A stretch of DNA of 38,910 bases from DSAR01 sp034437315 (GTDB lineage: Bacteria > Chloroflexota > Anaerolineae > B4-G1), in the NCBI GenBank assembly GCA_034437315.1, contig DAOTUC010000006.1, positions 1 to 38,910 of the forward strand, written 5' to 3'. The notes beneath the pieces were generated by a model. That model ran no database searches. It saw nothing but the letters and a program-made list of their open reading frames with translations, and was not told the origin of the DNA. Each line of letters begins with the position of its first letter. Positions within the stretch are counted from its first letter, which is position 1. The translations under genes were made by a program, and so were the position numbers. This document shows, piece after piece, positions 8,007-17,053 of this stretch.

Positions 8007-8042
8007 CCCGAGACGGGCCTCTGAGCGAATTTTTTGATAGTC
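8007..8042 (+). terminator. right copy of the terminator-like repeat, after the kinase gene
   Basis: GGCCCG (8005-8010) pairs with CGGGCC (8014-8019) across AGA, and TTTTTT follows at 8030-8035. This is the reverse-complement partner of 6697-6733. It lies 30 nt after the kinase stop. The 10-nt gap between stem and U run is longer than in a classical terminator. Confidence 0.55.
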
Positions 8043-8062
8043 TCAAAGGTTAGCTTAAAAAG

Positions 8063-8092
8063 ACAGAGACGATACGCTCGCATCGTCTCTGT
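8063..8092 (-). terminator. intrinsic terminator of the LysM gene
   Basis: ACAGAGACGAT (8063-8073) pairs with 8082-8092 around an 8-nt loop. On the minus strand the stem is followed by CTTTTTAAG, so it best serves the minus-strand LysM gene ending at 8125. It may also stop leftover transcription from the kinase. Confidence 0.7.
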
Positions 8093-8124
8093 ACCGATAG
8101 TGCTATAGGCCACATTGTCTGGAG

Positions 8125-8358
8125 CTACATTTTCGGAATTTTCAACACCATCCCCGGTTTGATCAACGATGGGTCATCCCCAATCGTCTCCTTGTTTGCC
8201 TCGTAGATGCGCATCCAATCTTCCCGCGCGCCGGATTCATAGTAGGTCTGAGCGATCTTACTCAGGCTATCCCCAGAAGCCACGGTGTGTTCCGCCAGGA
8301 ATTCATCCCCACGGCCCTTTTTCCCAGGTACACGATCGACGTCCATTCTGATTGGCAT
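8125..8358 (-). CDS. small LysM-domain protein
   Basis: A 77-aa protein. Residues ~23-76 are one LysM module: HTVASGDSLSKIAQTYY, then the NKETIGDDPSLIKPGMVLKIP end. LysM binds N-acetylglucosamine polymers such as peptidoglycan, but no signal peptide or membrane anchor precedes it (the N-terminus is MPIRMDVDRV). In this form it resembles the short LysM proteins seen in the cytoplasm or exported by other means. The ribosome binding site is excellent (GAAGGAGG on the minus strand, 5 nt before ATG). It is expressed from its own promoter, divergent from the methyltransferase gene. Confidence 0.88.
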   Translation of the reverse strand: MPIRMDVDRVPGKKGRGDEFLAEHTVASGDSLSKIAQTYYESGAREDWMRIYEANKETIGDDPSLIKPGMVLKIPKM

Positions 8359-8418
8359 TTGTCCTCCTTCTTATTAAAACCAGCTGATAGTCTGTCCTCG
8401 TCCAATACGCCTGGCATA

Positions 8419-8447
8419 AGTATACTCCCACATCATCATCCTTGCAA
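8419..8447 (-). promoter_or_regulatory. sigma-70-type promoter of the LysM gene
   Basis: On the minus strand TTGCAA (8447-8442), a 17-nt spacer and TATACT (8424-8419) make a good -35/-10 pair about 60 nt upstream of the LysM start at 8358. Confidence 0.6.
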
Positions 8448-8490
8448 ATGGCGACCGGGCGCACTCAGTCGGGTGGTCGAGCGCACCCGA

Positions 8491-8519
8491 TTGTCTTCTG
8501 TGACAGGTAGTGATACAAT
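8491..8519 (+). promoter_or_regulatory. extended -10 promoter of the methyltransferase operon
   Basis: TTGTCT (8491-8496), a 17-nt spacer and TGATACAAT (8511-8519) give an extended -10 promoter. It faces 8660 and would produce a leader of ~130 nt. It is divergent from the LysM promoter; the two -35 boxes are 43 bp apart. Confidence 0.65.
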
Positions 8520-8659
8520 AACGCCCTATCCCGGACGAGCCAGAACCAACAGGAATCACCTCATATGCAAAATTCTTGCACAAAAACGTGTCAAACGAGC
8601 ATTTCACTGGATAGGCGCTTATCTAGATAGAAAAGAAATAGAAAGAAATAGAAAGAGAG

Positions 8660-9946
8660 ATGCCATACATGCCCGCCAATCAAGACGAACAGACGTTTGC
8701 CCTGGAACTGACCGGCATGGCCCACGGCGGCGATGCGCTGGGGCGTCACGAGGGGCGCGCCATCTTCGTCCCCTACACCCTGCCCGGTGAAATCGTGCGT
8801 GTGGCGCTCACCGCCGATAAGGGACGCTACGCATTCGCCCGCCTCGTCGAGATCATTGAACCTGCGCCTGAGCGCGTGGAGGCGCCTTGCCCCTACTTTG
8901 GACCGGGCAAATGCGGCGGCTGCCAATGGCAACACATCGATTACCCGGCCCAGGCGCGCCTCAAGGCGGAGATCGTGGCCGATCAACTGACCCGCATCGG
9001 CGACATTTCCGATCCATTGGTGCGCCCCACCATTCCCGACGAATCCGGCTGGGCGTATCGCAATCACGCCCAATTTCATCCCGCGTCGGGCGGGGGATTG
9101 GGGTTTCGGCGGGCCGGCGGGCAGGGGACGATTGCAATCGAGACGTGCCCGGTCCTTCACCCGCTGGTCGCCGATCTCTACGATCACCTGGACCCGGCGT
9201 TTGAGCTCCCCGAACTGGCACGGCTCTCCTTACGGGCCGGCGTCGCCACCGGCGACCGCATGCTCATTTTCGAAATGCGAGACGATCTGCCGCCCGGTTT
9301 AGAGATCGACGTGCCGGTCTCCTGCGTGATGCTACTCTCCGATGGCGTCCACGCCAATTTGATCGGACGCAACCACATCACCGAGGTCGTCGCCGGACAC
9401 ACCTATCGCATCTCAGCCCCCTCCTTCTTCCAGGTCAACACCGCCCAGGCGGCTCGATTGGTGGAGCAGGCGTTAGATTACCTTGACCTGCAAGGAACCG
9501 AGACGGTGCTCGACGCATACTGCGGCGTGGGCCTCTTCACTACCCACATCGCCGAACGGGCCGAACTCGTCATCGGCGTCGAGCAGACGCCCGCCGCCGT
9601 TGACGATTTGCTGGAAAACACCGCTCCCTTTGAGAACGTGGACGTGATCGAGGGGCCGGTGGAGGCGGTTCTACCGGATTTGGACCTCCCGATCGACGCC
9701 GGACTAGACGCCGCGGTCGTGGACCCGCCGCGCGCCGGCCTGGACCGCTTCGCCCTTGACGCCCTGGTCGAGCGCCGCCCCGCCCGCATCGTTTACGTCT
9801 CCTGCGATCCTGCCACCCTGGCAAGAGACGCCCAGCGCCTGACCCGCGCCGGGTATCGCTTGGTCGAGGCGCAGCCGGTCGACTTGTTCCCCCAGACCTA
9901 CCACATCGAGAGCGTGGCCCTCTTCACGCCCGCCGGAGATTCGTGA
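8660..9946 (+). CDS. rlmD: TRAM-domain 23S rRNA (uracil-5-)-methyltransferase, RumA/RlmD family
   Basis: SAM-dependent RNA m5U methyltransferase of 428 aa. It has an N-terminal TRAM OB-fold (~1-70, GMAHGGDALGR... FVPYTLPGEIV) and an iron-sulfur cluster set of Cys77, Cys85, Cys88 and Cys163 (CPYFGPGKCGGC and IETC). The Rossmann core carries the SAM motif VLDAYCGVGLFT, VDPPRAGLD, and the catalytic Cys382 in VYVSCDPATLARD. It would methylate a specific uridine in rRNA (or tRNA in some relatives). ATG 8660 follows GAAAGAGAG; ATG 8669 is a possible alternative. The stop region overlaps the GTG of the next gene (GTGA), so the two are co-translated. The exact target (RlmC, RlmD or TrmA-like) is not decided by sequence reading. 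Confidence 0.9.
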   Translation: MPYMPANQDEQTFALELTGMAHGGDALGRHEGRAIFVPYTLPGEIVRVALTADKGRYAFARLVEIIEPAPERVEAPCPYFGPGKCGGCQWQHIDYPAQARLKAEIVADQLTRIGDISDPLVRPTIPDESGWAYRNHAQFHPASGGGLGFRRAGGQGTIAIETCPVLHPLVADLYDHLDPAFELPELARLSLRAGVATGDRMLIFEMRDDLPPGLEIDVPVSCVMLLSDGVHANLIGRNHITEVVAGHTYRISAPSFFQVNTAQAARLVEQALDYLDLQGTETVLDAYCGVGLFTTHIAERAELVIGVEQTPAAVDDLLENTAPFENVDVIEGPVEAVLPDLDLPIDAGLDAAVVDPPRAGLDRFALDALVERRPARIVYVSCDPATLARDAQRLTRAGYRLVEAQPVDLFPQTYHIESVALFTPAGDS

Positions 9947-11163
9947 CCAAAATACACCTCATACACTTCTCCGATCTTCACGTCGGCATGGAAAATTACG
10001 GACGGCTTGACGCCGCCACCGGCGTCAACGGCCGGGTGCTCGATTTCCTGCATCGCTTTGACGAGTTGATCGACTACGGGCTGGCGCGCGACGTCGACCT
10101 GGTCCTCTTCACCGGGGACGCCTTCAAGACGCGCAATCCCACGCCCACCTACCAGCGGGCCTTCGCCCGGCGGGTCAAGCGACTGACAGACGCCGGCGTT
10201 TCCGTCCTACTCCTGGTGGGCAACCACGACTTGCCGACGATGACCCAGCGGGCCTCCAGCGTCGATATCTTCAGCACCCTTGACGTGCCCAACGTCATCG
10301 TGGGCCGAGATGAGCGAGTGCACGTCATTGAGACCAAGCACGGGCCGCTTCAGATCGCCACGGTACCCTATCCCATCCGCCAGCGACTTCTGGCCCGCGA
10401 CGAGTACCGCGGCCTGTCCATCGAGGCGCTGGATCAAGCGCTGCGCGAGATCGTCACCGCGAACATTCAGGCGCTGAAGGATACGCTCGATCCAGGCATA
10501 CCGGCGGTGTTGGCCGCCCACCTGAGCGTGTCCGGGGCGGTCTATGGTTCCGAACGGAGCGTGATGGTGGGCCGGGACGCCGTGGTCTTCAAATCTGCGC
10601 TCGCCGACCCGGCCTGGGATTACGTCGCCTTGGGCCACGTCCATCGTCACCAGAGCATCAACGAGGACGCCCACCCGCCCGTGGTCTACGCCGGCAGCCT
10701 GGAACGAATCGACTTCGGCGAGGAGAAGGAGACCAAGGGATTTTGTTGGGTGGAATTGAGCCCGGATGAAACATCCTGGACCTTTGTCGAGGCGCAAGCG
10801 CGCCCCTTCGTCACCGTGCGCGTCGACGTGCGAGAAAGCGTCAGCCCCCTGATGACCCTGGAGCAGGCAATCGCCCCCCACGACCTGAAAGGGGCCGTGG
10901 TGCGCCTCATCGTCCAGATGAAGGCCGACCAGGAACCGCTGGTGCGCGATAGAGAGGTGCGCGCCCTGCTCTCCGACGCTTACTTCGTCGGCGGGATCAA
11001 TCGCCAGATCGAGCGCGAAACTCGCGTCCGCCTGGGCAATCTATCCCCCGAGGAGCTGACCGATCGCGAACTCCTGGGTAAATACCTGGAGACGCAGGGC
11101 GTGGAGGCGGAACGGGCCAAGCGGCTGCTCCAATGCGCCGAACCCATCCTCGCGGGCGATTGA
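9943..11163 (+). CDS. sbcD: SbcD/Mre11-family DNA repair exonuclease
   Basis: Metallophosphoesterase nuclease of 406 aa. It carries the full set of Mre11/SbcD phosphoesterase motifs: FSDLHVG near the N-terminus, LFTGDAFKTRNP, LLVGNHD and ALGHVHRHQ. SbcD proteins cut DNA ends and hairpins as a complex with the ATPase SbcC. The C-terminal ~130 residues are the capping/partner region. It starts at GTG 9943, overlapping the methyltransferase stop. No SbcC/Rad50 gene follows; the neighbour is an SDR, so the ATPase must be elsewhere or absent. A stand-alone phosphoesterase is the alternative. Confidence 0.87.
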   Translation: MTKIHLIHFSDLHVGMENYGRLDAATGVNGRVLDFLHRFDELIDYGLARDVDLVLFTGDAFKTRNPTPTYQRAFARRVKRLTDAGVSVLLLVGNHDLPTMTQRASSVDIFSTLDVPNVIVGRDERVHVIETKHGPLQIATVPYPIRQRLLARDEYRGLSIEALDQALREIVTANIQALKDTLDPGIPAVLAAHLSVSGAVYGSERSVMVGRDAVVFKSALADPAWDYVALGHVHRHQSINEDAHPPVVYAGSLERIDFGEEKETKGFCWVELSPDETSWTFVEAQARPFVTVRVDVRESVSPLMTLEQAIAPHDLKGAVVRLIVQMKADQEPLVRDREVRALLSDAYFVGGINRQIERETRVRLGNLSPEELTDRELLGKYLETQGVEAERAKRLLQCAEPILAGD

Positions 11164-11209
11164 CCGGCTGTTGCGTCGCGAGCAAATCACGAGAAGAAAA
11201 GGGGAAAAG

Positions 11210-11974
11210 ATGAATCGTTTGACAGGTAAACGCGCACTCATCACCGGGGGCGCTTCCGGCATCGGGCGGGCGACGGCGCTGCTCTTCGCCCGCGAAGGCG
11301 CGGCGGTCGCCGTGGCGGATCTGGACGAGAGTAAAGGGCAGGCCGTCGCACAACAAATCGCCGGCGAGGGCGGGCGGGCCGTCTTCGTGCGTTGCGACGT
11401 GAGCCAGGCGGACGATTGCCAGCGCGCCGTGCGGCAGACTGTGGAACAACTGGGCGGCCTCGACATCCTCTTCAACAACGCCGGCGTCATCTGGCGGGCC
11501 GACGTGTTGGGCACGAGCGAGGGGGCGTGGGATCACGTCATGGCGGTCAACGTCAAGTCGATCTTCTTGCTGAGCAAATACGCGATCCCGGTGATGGCCC
11601 AGGCCGGCGGCGGAGCGATCATCAACACAGGTTCCGGCTGGGGGTTGGTCGGCGGGCGTAACGCGGTCTCCTACTGCGCATCCAAGGGGGCGGTGGTGAA
11701 TATGACACGCGCGATGGCGCTCGACCACGGCGCGCAGAACATCCGTGTCAATTGCGTCTGCCCCGGCGATACCGACACCGGCATGTTGCGCGACGAGGCC
11801 CGTCAACTCGGCGCGTCGGAGGACGAATTCCTGGTGGAGGCGGCCGAGCGACCCTTGCGACGCATCGGCGCGCCGGACGACATCGCCCAGGCGGCGCTCT
11901 ACCTCGCCAGCGACGCCTCCGCCTTCGTCACCGGCGCGACGTTGGTGGTGGATGGGGGGGGATTGGCCGGATGA
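11210..11974 (+). CDS. short-chain dehydrogenase/reductase (SDR)
   Basis: Classical SDR of 254 aa. It has the NAD(P)-binding TGGASGIGRA, an Asp at the end of the second strand (VADLDES, favouring NAD), NNAG, the catalytic Tyr155 and Lys159 in YCASK, the PGDTDT loop, and a C-terminal VTGATLVVDGG. It is a cytoplasmic oxidoreductase of FabG-like type, substrate unknown. ATG 11210 was chosen over the upstream 11171 start because AAAAGGGGAAAAG lies just before it and the fold begins at LTGKRALIT. It is 46 nt after sbcD and may belong to the same transcript; a terminator follows at 12024. Confidence 0.9.
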   Translation: MNRLTGKRALITGGASGIGRATALLFAREGAAVAVADLDESKGQAVAQQIAGEGGRAVFVRCDVSQADDCQRAVRQTVEQLGGLDILFNNAGVIWRADVLGTSEGAWDHVMAVNVKSIFLLSKYAIPVMAQAGGGAIINTGSGWGLVGGRNAVSYCASKGAVVNMTRAMALDHGAQNIRVNCVCPGDTDTGMLRDEARQLGASEDEFLVEAAERPLRRIGAPDDIAQAALYLASDASAFVTGATLVVDGGGLAG

Positions 11975-12023
11975 TCGCCGGGTGAAATCACACAACGCCT
12001 CCCTACCGCTTCATCGAACTGTT

Positions 12024-12060
12024 GCGCGCTGAGGGCCTGACCCACAGCGCGCTTTTGCTT
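12024..12060 (+). terminator. intrinsic terminator after the SDR
   Basis: GCGCGCTG (12024-12031) pairs with CAGCGCGC (12045-12052), with a GGG/CCC extension inside, followed by TTTTGCTT. It lies 50 nt after the SDR stop and ends the operon that begins at 8660. Confidence 0.75.
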
Positions 12061-12190
12061 AAAATCCCAAATACCAGTACAATTATGTATCCCCCGGTGC
12101 ATCTCAACGGGCGCATACTGATTAACTGACAACGTGCTGAAACAGGTGACCAGCGCTTAAAATTGGGGTCAAACAATCAAAGGAAATATC

Positions 12191-12412
12191 ATCTCAATAA
12201 GTTGTGGCGCATTGATGGACCGCCGTCCTCTTGACGGCCTACATGCCAGCAGGATGCTGGCGCTCCATTTGACTGGCGTGTGTTTCAAATGCTTTGAGTT
12301 GACGAGTGCTGTTTGTAGTGCGGGCGCTATCTAGCGGCGCTAGATAGCGGCTTCAGCGCGCTTTCACGGCGATAAATCGCCTACTACGAACTTGGCCCTG
12401 TATTATTGAGAT
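12191..12412. repeat. 222-bp MITE-like intergenic element with 10-bp inverted ends
   Basis: It is bounded by ATCTCAATAA (12191-12200) and its reverse complement TTATTGAGAT (12403-12412). Inside is a double-hairpin module (12223-12262: CCGTCCTCTTGACGG, then GCCAGCAGGATGCTGGC). It also holds a module bounded by GTTTGTAGT (12311) and ACTACGAAC (to 12391). The same modules recur at 32178-32282, 37471-37557 and 37652-37739. No coding capacity. A weak promoter-like TTGCTT-17-TACAAT lies upstream at 12055-12083. Confidence 0.7.
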
Positions 12413-12440
12413 GTGATGTGATGACACCAAAGGAAGGTCT

Positions 12441-15400
12441 ATGATGGGCAAACTGCGGCCTTTTAGCCGATTCATCATCTTGATGGTCATGCTAGGGCTT
12501 TCTCTCAACGCCGTCCTCCCTGGCGCAGTGAGTAAGGCCCAAGGCAACGACCTGGAATTCAATTTTGTATTCAATCTGGGCGCGGAGAGCGTCCAGACGT
12601 TTCACCAGGACCGGGATGGATTCCTGTGGATCGGAACCAGGGGAAACGGCCTCTTCCGCTACGACGGGCACACGCTCAAGCACTATGGCGTGGGCGCAGA
12701 GGGGCTCTCCAACGGCTATATCTACGGACTGGTTGAGGATCCGCTCGATCCGGACGTCTTCTGGATCGGAACCAAAGGCGGCTTGAACCGCTTCGATCGC
12801 CGCACCGAGACCTACACCTATTACCAGCACGACCCCAAAGATCCCCAAAGTCTGAGCCACAACGGCGTCAACACCCTGATACAGGACAGCCAAGACCCGC
12901 ACATGCTATGGATCGCCTCTGACAGCGGGTTGGATCGTTTCGACAAACGGACCGAGACCTTCATCCGTCACCAACCGGACCCGGACGACCCCCACAGTTT
13001 GCTCTGCTCCGAGGTATGGCGCGTCATCCAGGATGTGACCGACCCCGACATCCTGTGGATCGGGACGTGGGGTTGCGGCCTCCATCGCTTCGACAAACGC
13101 ACCGGTCGCTTCACACCCTACCTGCACGATCCAGACGATTCCACGAGTTCCGGGGCCGAGGACGGCATCATCTGTGCCCTGGCCCAGGACAGGGATGACC
13201 CAGACGTGATTTGGCTGGGCAGCCTCAACGACGGGTTGGATCGCTTCGACCGGCGCACCGAGACCTTCACCCATTACGCGCACGATCCACAAGACCCCGA
13301 GTCCATCGTCGAGGGCGTCATCTCGCTGATTTACGACGACGGGCAAGGGACGCTGTGGTTGGGCGGCTGGGTGGCGAACAACGGGTTGACCCTGTTCGAC
13401 AAGGCGGCCGAGACCTTTACCAATTACAGGCGCGATCCAAACGACCCGCGCAGCCTGAGCGACGACCAGATCACCAACGTCTACCAGGATCGCTCCGGCA
13501 TCACGTGGATCGTCACACTTTCCGGCAAGGTGGATAAGATCGACCCATGGGCGCATCGTTTCACGCTTTACCGACACCAACCGGATAAAGAGAACAGCCT
13601 GGTGCACGACGTAGTCAACGCCATTTACGAAGATCGGGAGGGGGCGATATGGCTGGGGACTCAAAACGGCCTGTCCCGCTTTGACCGGCACACGGAGACT
13701 TTCACCAACTACGTCCACGAACCGGCGGATCCGAGCAGCTTGCCCGCCAGTTACGTCCAGGACATCGCCCAGGAACCATCGGGCGATCTGTGGCTCGCCC
13801 ATTTCCCCGGCCCCCTGTCCCGATTGAATCCGCAGACTGGCGAAATCGAGGCTGCTTATCAGGGAGACCTGGAAAGTTTTACCTTCGTCATCCAGGATCC
13901 CAAGGATGAAGATCTACTATGGGTAGGCGTGCGCCCGGGAGGGTTTGCGCGCTTCGACAAGCGGACGGAAAGCTTCACTTTCTACAGACCCGATCCTGAT
14001 CATCCGGAGCGAGGGGTGAGTTACGCTTTCATATATACCGCGCTCTACGACCCCCAGGCGGACGTCATCTGGATAGGCAGCTGGGAAGGAGGCGGGCTGA
14101 ACCGCTTCGACCGGCGAACGGAGACCTTCACCCACTACCGGGCCGACCCGGACGATCCCACCAGCATCGCCACCGACGCCATCGCCGCGCTCTACCAGGA
14201 CGCGGAAGGCACACTGTGGATCGGTACGTTGGGCGGAGGACTGAACAGATTCGACGCAGAGACCGAGACCTTCACCCATTACACAGAATCCCAGGATGTC
14301 CCGGCCATGATCAACGGCATTCTTCAGAATGACGCCGGCATTCTGGCGGGCGACGGCGGCAATCTCTGGTTGAGCACCGATAACGGCGTCGTGGTCTTTA
14401 ACCCGCGCACTGAGCAAGTCGAGATGCATTACACTCAACAGGACGGCCTGCAGGGGGACGTTTTCATCCAGGGCAGCGCGCTACGCACCCAGGATGGCGA
14501 GCTATGGTTTGCCGGCTCGAACGGGGTCAATCGCTTCGACCCCAACGATCTGGTGCAAAACCCGCACGCGCCGCCCATTGTGCTGACCGCCTTCACCCAG
14601 GGCGGAGAACCCTATCCGCCCGATACAGCGCCGGAGCGCTTAGAGACCGTGACCCTGGACTGGCAGCAGAATTTCTTCGAGTTTGAATTCGCGGCCCTGA
14701 ACTTCACCCACCCACAGAAAAACGAGTACGCTTACATGCTGGAGGGCATCGATCAGACGTGGTACGACGCCGGGACACAGCGCTTTGGACGATACACCGG
14801 CCTGTCGCCCGGTCATTACACACTGCGCATCAAAGGCGCCAACAACGACGGCGTGTGGAACGAGGAGGGCGTCTCCCTTCCCATCACGGTCACGCCGCCA
14901 TTCTGGAGAACCTGGTGGTTCTTGACGCTAGTCATCGGGGTTGCCAGCAGCGGCGTGGGGGCCATCACCTGGTCACGAATCCAGCGACTACGGGCCGAGC
15001 GCGCGGCGGCCCAAGCTGTGCAGGAGAGTGAGGAGCGGTTGCGCCAGGTCGTACAAAATATGCCGGTGATGATGGACGCTTTCGACGCCGAGGGACGGCT
15101 CCTGGTCTGGAATCGGGAATGTGAGCAGGTCACCGGTTACAGCGCGGAGGAGATGCTGGACAATCCCCAGGCGCTGGCTCGCCTGTACCCCGATCCAGAC
15201 TATCGCCAGCGCGTGATAGAGGCCTGGGCCCAACGAGAGGGGACTCTGCGAAATTGGGAAAGGAAAGTAACCTGTAAGGACGGCGGCGTGAAGACCATCG
15301 CCTGGTCGAACATCTCGCGACGGTTCCCCATCCCCGGCTGGGCGGAATGGGCCGTCGGCGTGGACGTCACCGAGCGCAAGCAACTGCTCGCTCGCGTGCG

Positions 15401-16880
15401 GGCGCAGATGCTGCGGGTGCAGCACATCATCGACACAGTGCCGGAGGGCGTGCTGCTCCTGGATGGGGAGGGGCGCGTGCGCCTGGCGAACCCGGCGGCC
15501 GAGCGGGCGCTGTTTGTCCTGGCGAACGTCGGCGTGGGGGACGTGGTCACACACCTGGGCGGCCGTCCGTTACAGGAATTGCTGACCTCCCCGCCGACTC
15601 ACGGGTTGTGGCACGAGGTGAAAGTCAATCGTCACACGTTCGAATTGATCGCCCGCCCGATGGAAAACGGTTCACAGACCGAGGATTGGGTGATGTTGAT
15701 CCGAGACGTGACGCGGGAACGGGAGATCACAGGTCGCATCCATCAGCAGGAACGCCTCGCGGCGGTCGGGCAACTGGCGGCCGGCATCGCCCACGATTTC
15801 AACAACATCATGGCGACCATCATCCTGTACACGCAGATGGTGGTCAAAGCGCCGGAGCTGCCGGAACGGGATAAAGAGTGGCTAGAAGTCGTGATCGATC
15901 AGGCCAAACACGCCTCCCATCTGATTCAGCAAATCCTGGACTTCAGTCGACGGGCGGTTTTCGAGCGCCAACCCCTGGACCTGTTGCCGTTGATCAAGGA
16001 ACAGATCCAGATCTTGCGACGCACCCTACCGGAGCACATCGAAATCGTATTACATTACGAGGATGAGGCATACGTCGTGCACGCCGACCCCACCCGCATG
16101 CAGCAAGTGCTGACCAACCTGGCGCTCAACGCCCGGGACGCCATGCCGGATGGGGGCAAGCTATCCATCACGCTTAGACGTCGATCGGTGTTCGACCGGC
16201 AAAACACGCCGGTATACGGCATGCAAACTGGTCAATGGGTGGAACTGGTCGTCAAAGACACCGGCGTGGGGATCCCGCCGTCCATTTTGAACCACGTCTT
16301 CGAGCCGTTCTTCACCACCAAGTCGCCGGACCAGGGCAGCGGCCTGGGCCTACCACAAGTGTACGGCATCGTCGACGCCCACAAGGGGCACATTGACGTC
16401 CAAAGCCAGGTAGGAAAGGGGACGACCTTTACCATCTACCTGCCATCTACCAATGAACAGGCTGTCTATCCCCTGGATAACGGCGAATCGTCGCCGCTGA
16501 TCAAAGGTCGGGGCGAGGTGATTCTCGTCGTCGAGGACAACGAGCAAACGCTGAGCGCTGTAATGGGAAGCCTGGAGATGCTCCAATACCACCCGATACC
16601 GGCAGCCAATGGGCAAGAGGCGCTGGACATCCTTTCCCAACAACAGGACGAGATCGCCCTCATCCTGAGCGACGTGGTCATGCCCCAGATGAGCGGCGTC
16701 GCGTTGCTGCGGGCCTTACAGGAACGACAGATTGACACGCCGGTAGTGATGATGACCGGTCACCCACAGGAGCAGACCCTGGACGCTTTGCGAGAGCAAG
16801 AGATCCGCGATTGGATCGTCAAACCGCCCACCCTGGAGCGCCTGGCCGAAGCGGTCGCCCGGGGATTGGGCCGGATTTGA
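12441..16880 (+). CDS. hybrid two-component system (propeller sensor, PAS, histidine kinase, receiver)
   Basis: Membrane-bound one-protein signalling system of 1479 aa. Residues 1-34 are a signal peptide (FIILMVMLGLSLNAVLPGAVSKAQG). Residues ~40-720 form two-component-regulator-propeller repeats with motifs such as FLWIGTRGNGLFRYD and DILWIGTWGCGLHRFDKRT. Y_Y_Y domain at ~740-815 (YAYMLEGID...GHYTLRIKGANNDGVWNEEG). Transmembrane helix at ~822-845. PAS domain from ~862, second PAS from ~989. HisKA with His1118 in GIAHDFNNI; HATPase with NARDAMPDGG, DTGVGIPP and GSGLGLPQ; receiver from ~1358 with Asp1411 in ILSDVVMPQMSG. There is no HTH output, so signalling must pass to another protein or act through the receiver. 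ATG 12441 follows AAGGAAGG. The periplasmic propeller family often senses glycans; the ligand here is unknown. Confidence 0.92.
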   Translation: MMGKLRPFSRFIILMVMLGLSLNAVLPGAVSKAQGNDLEFNFVFNLGAESVQTFHQDRDGFLWIGTRGNGLFRYDGHTLKHYGVGAEGLSNGYIYGLVEDPLDPDVFWIGTKGGLNRFDRRTETYTYYQHDPKDPQSLSHNGVNTLIQDSQDPHMLWIASDSGLDRFDKRTETFIRHQPDPDDPHSLLCSEVWRVIQDVTDPDILWIGTWGCGLHRFDKRTGRFTPYLHDPDDSTSSGAEDGIICALAQDRDDPDVIWLGSLNDGLDRFDRRTETFTHYAHDPQDPESIVEGVISLIYDDGQGTLWLGGWVANNGLTLFDKAAETFTNYRRDPNDPRSLSDDQITNVYQDRSGITWIVTLSGKVDKIDPWAHRFTLYRHQPDKENSLVHDVVNAIYEDREGAIWLGTQNGLSRFDRHTETFTNYVHEPADPSSLPASYVQDIAQEPSGDLWLAHFPGPLSRLNPQTGEIEAAYQGDLESFTFVIQDPKDEDLLWVGVRPGGFARFDKRTESFTFYRPDPDHPERGVSYAFIYTALYDPQADVIWIGSWEGGGLNRFDRRTETFTHYRADPDDPTSIATDAIAALYQDAEGTLWIGTLGGGLNRFDAETETFTHYTESQDVPAMINGILQNDAGILAGDGGNLWLSTDNGVVVFNPRTEQVEMHYTQQDGLQGDVFIQGSALRTQDGELWFAGSNGVNRFDPNDLVQNPHAPPIVLTAFTQGGEPYPPDTAPERLETVTLDWQQNFFEFEFAALNFTHPQKNEYAYMLEGIDQTWYDAGTQRFGRYTGLSPGHYTLRIKGANNDGVWNEEGVSLPITVTPPFWRTWWFLTLVIGVASSGVGAITWSRIQRLRAERAAAQAVQESEERLRQVVQNMPVMMDAFDAEGRLLVWNRECEQVTGYSAEEMLDNPQALARLYPDPDYRQRVIEAWAQREGTLRNWERKVTCKDGGVKTIAWSNISRRFPIPGWAEWAVGVDVTERKQLLARVRAQMLRVQHIIDTVPEGVLLLDGEGRVRLANPAAERALFVLANVGVGDVVTHLGGRPLQELLTSPPTHGLWHEVKVNRHTFELIARPMENGSQTEDWVMLIRDVTREREITGRIHQQERLAAVGQLAAGIAHDFNNIMATIILYTQMVVKAPELPERDKEWLEVVIDQAKHASHLIQQILDFSRRAVFERQPLDLLPLIKEQIQILRRTLPEHIEIVLHYEDEAYVVHADPTRMQQVLTNLALNARDAMPDGGKLSITLRRRSVFDRQNTPVYGMQTGQWVELVVKDTGVGIPPSILNHVFEPFFTTKSPDQGSGLGLPQVYGIVDAHKGHIDVQSQVGKGTTFTIYLPSTNEQAVYPLDNGESSPLIKGRGEVILVVEDNEQTLSAVMGSLEMLQYHPIPAANGQEALDILSQQQDEIALILSDVVMPQMSGVALLRALQERQIDTPVVMMTGHPQEQTLDALREQEIRDWIVKPPTLERLAEAVARGLGRI

Positions 16881-17053
16881 CCGGTGTGATTTTCGCAAAT
16901 TATATGGAAATGATAACCAAGAGTATCTACACCCGATAAACTGCATCCGGGCCAGATGTCCATTCCCCGAGTCTTGCGGGGACAATTACTCGGATGGCCC
17001 TCCGAGCCTCTTCAGGAGGCTGTCCCAAGCGTGTAACGCTCCCGATCAAGCAT

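Noticed and set aside
8287..8790. 167-aa plus-strand frame across the LysM/methyltransferase gap
   Set aside because: It covers the antisense of the LysM start, both divergent promoters and the methyltransferase start; no domain and no ribosome binding site.
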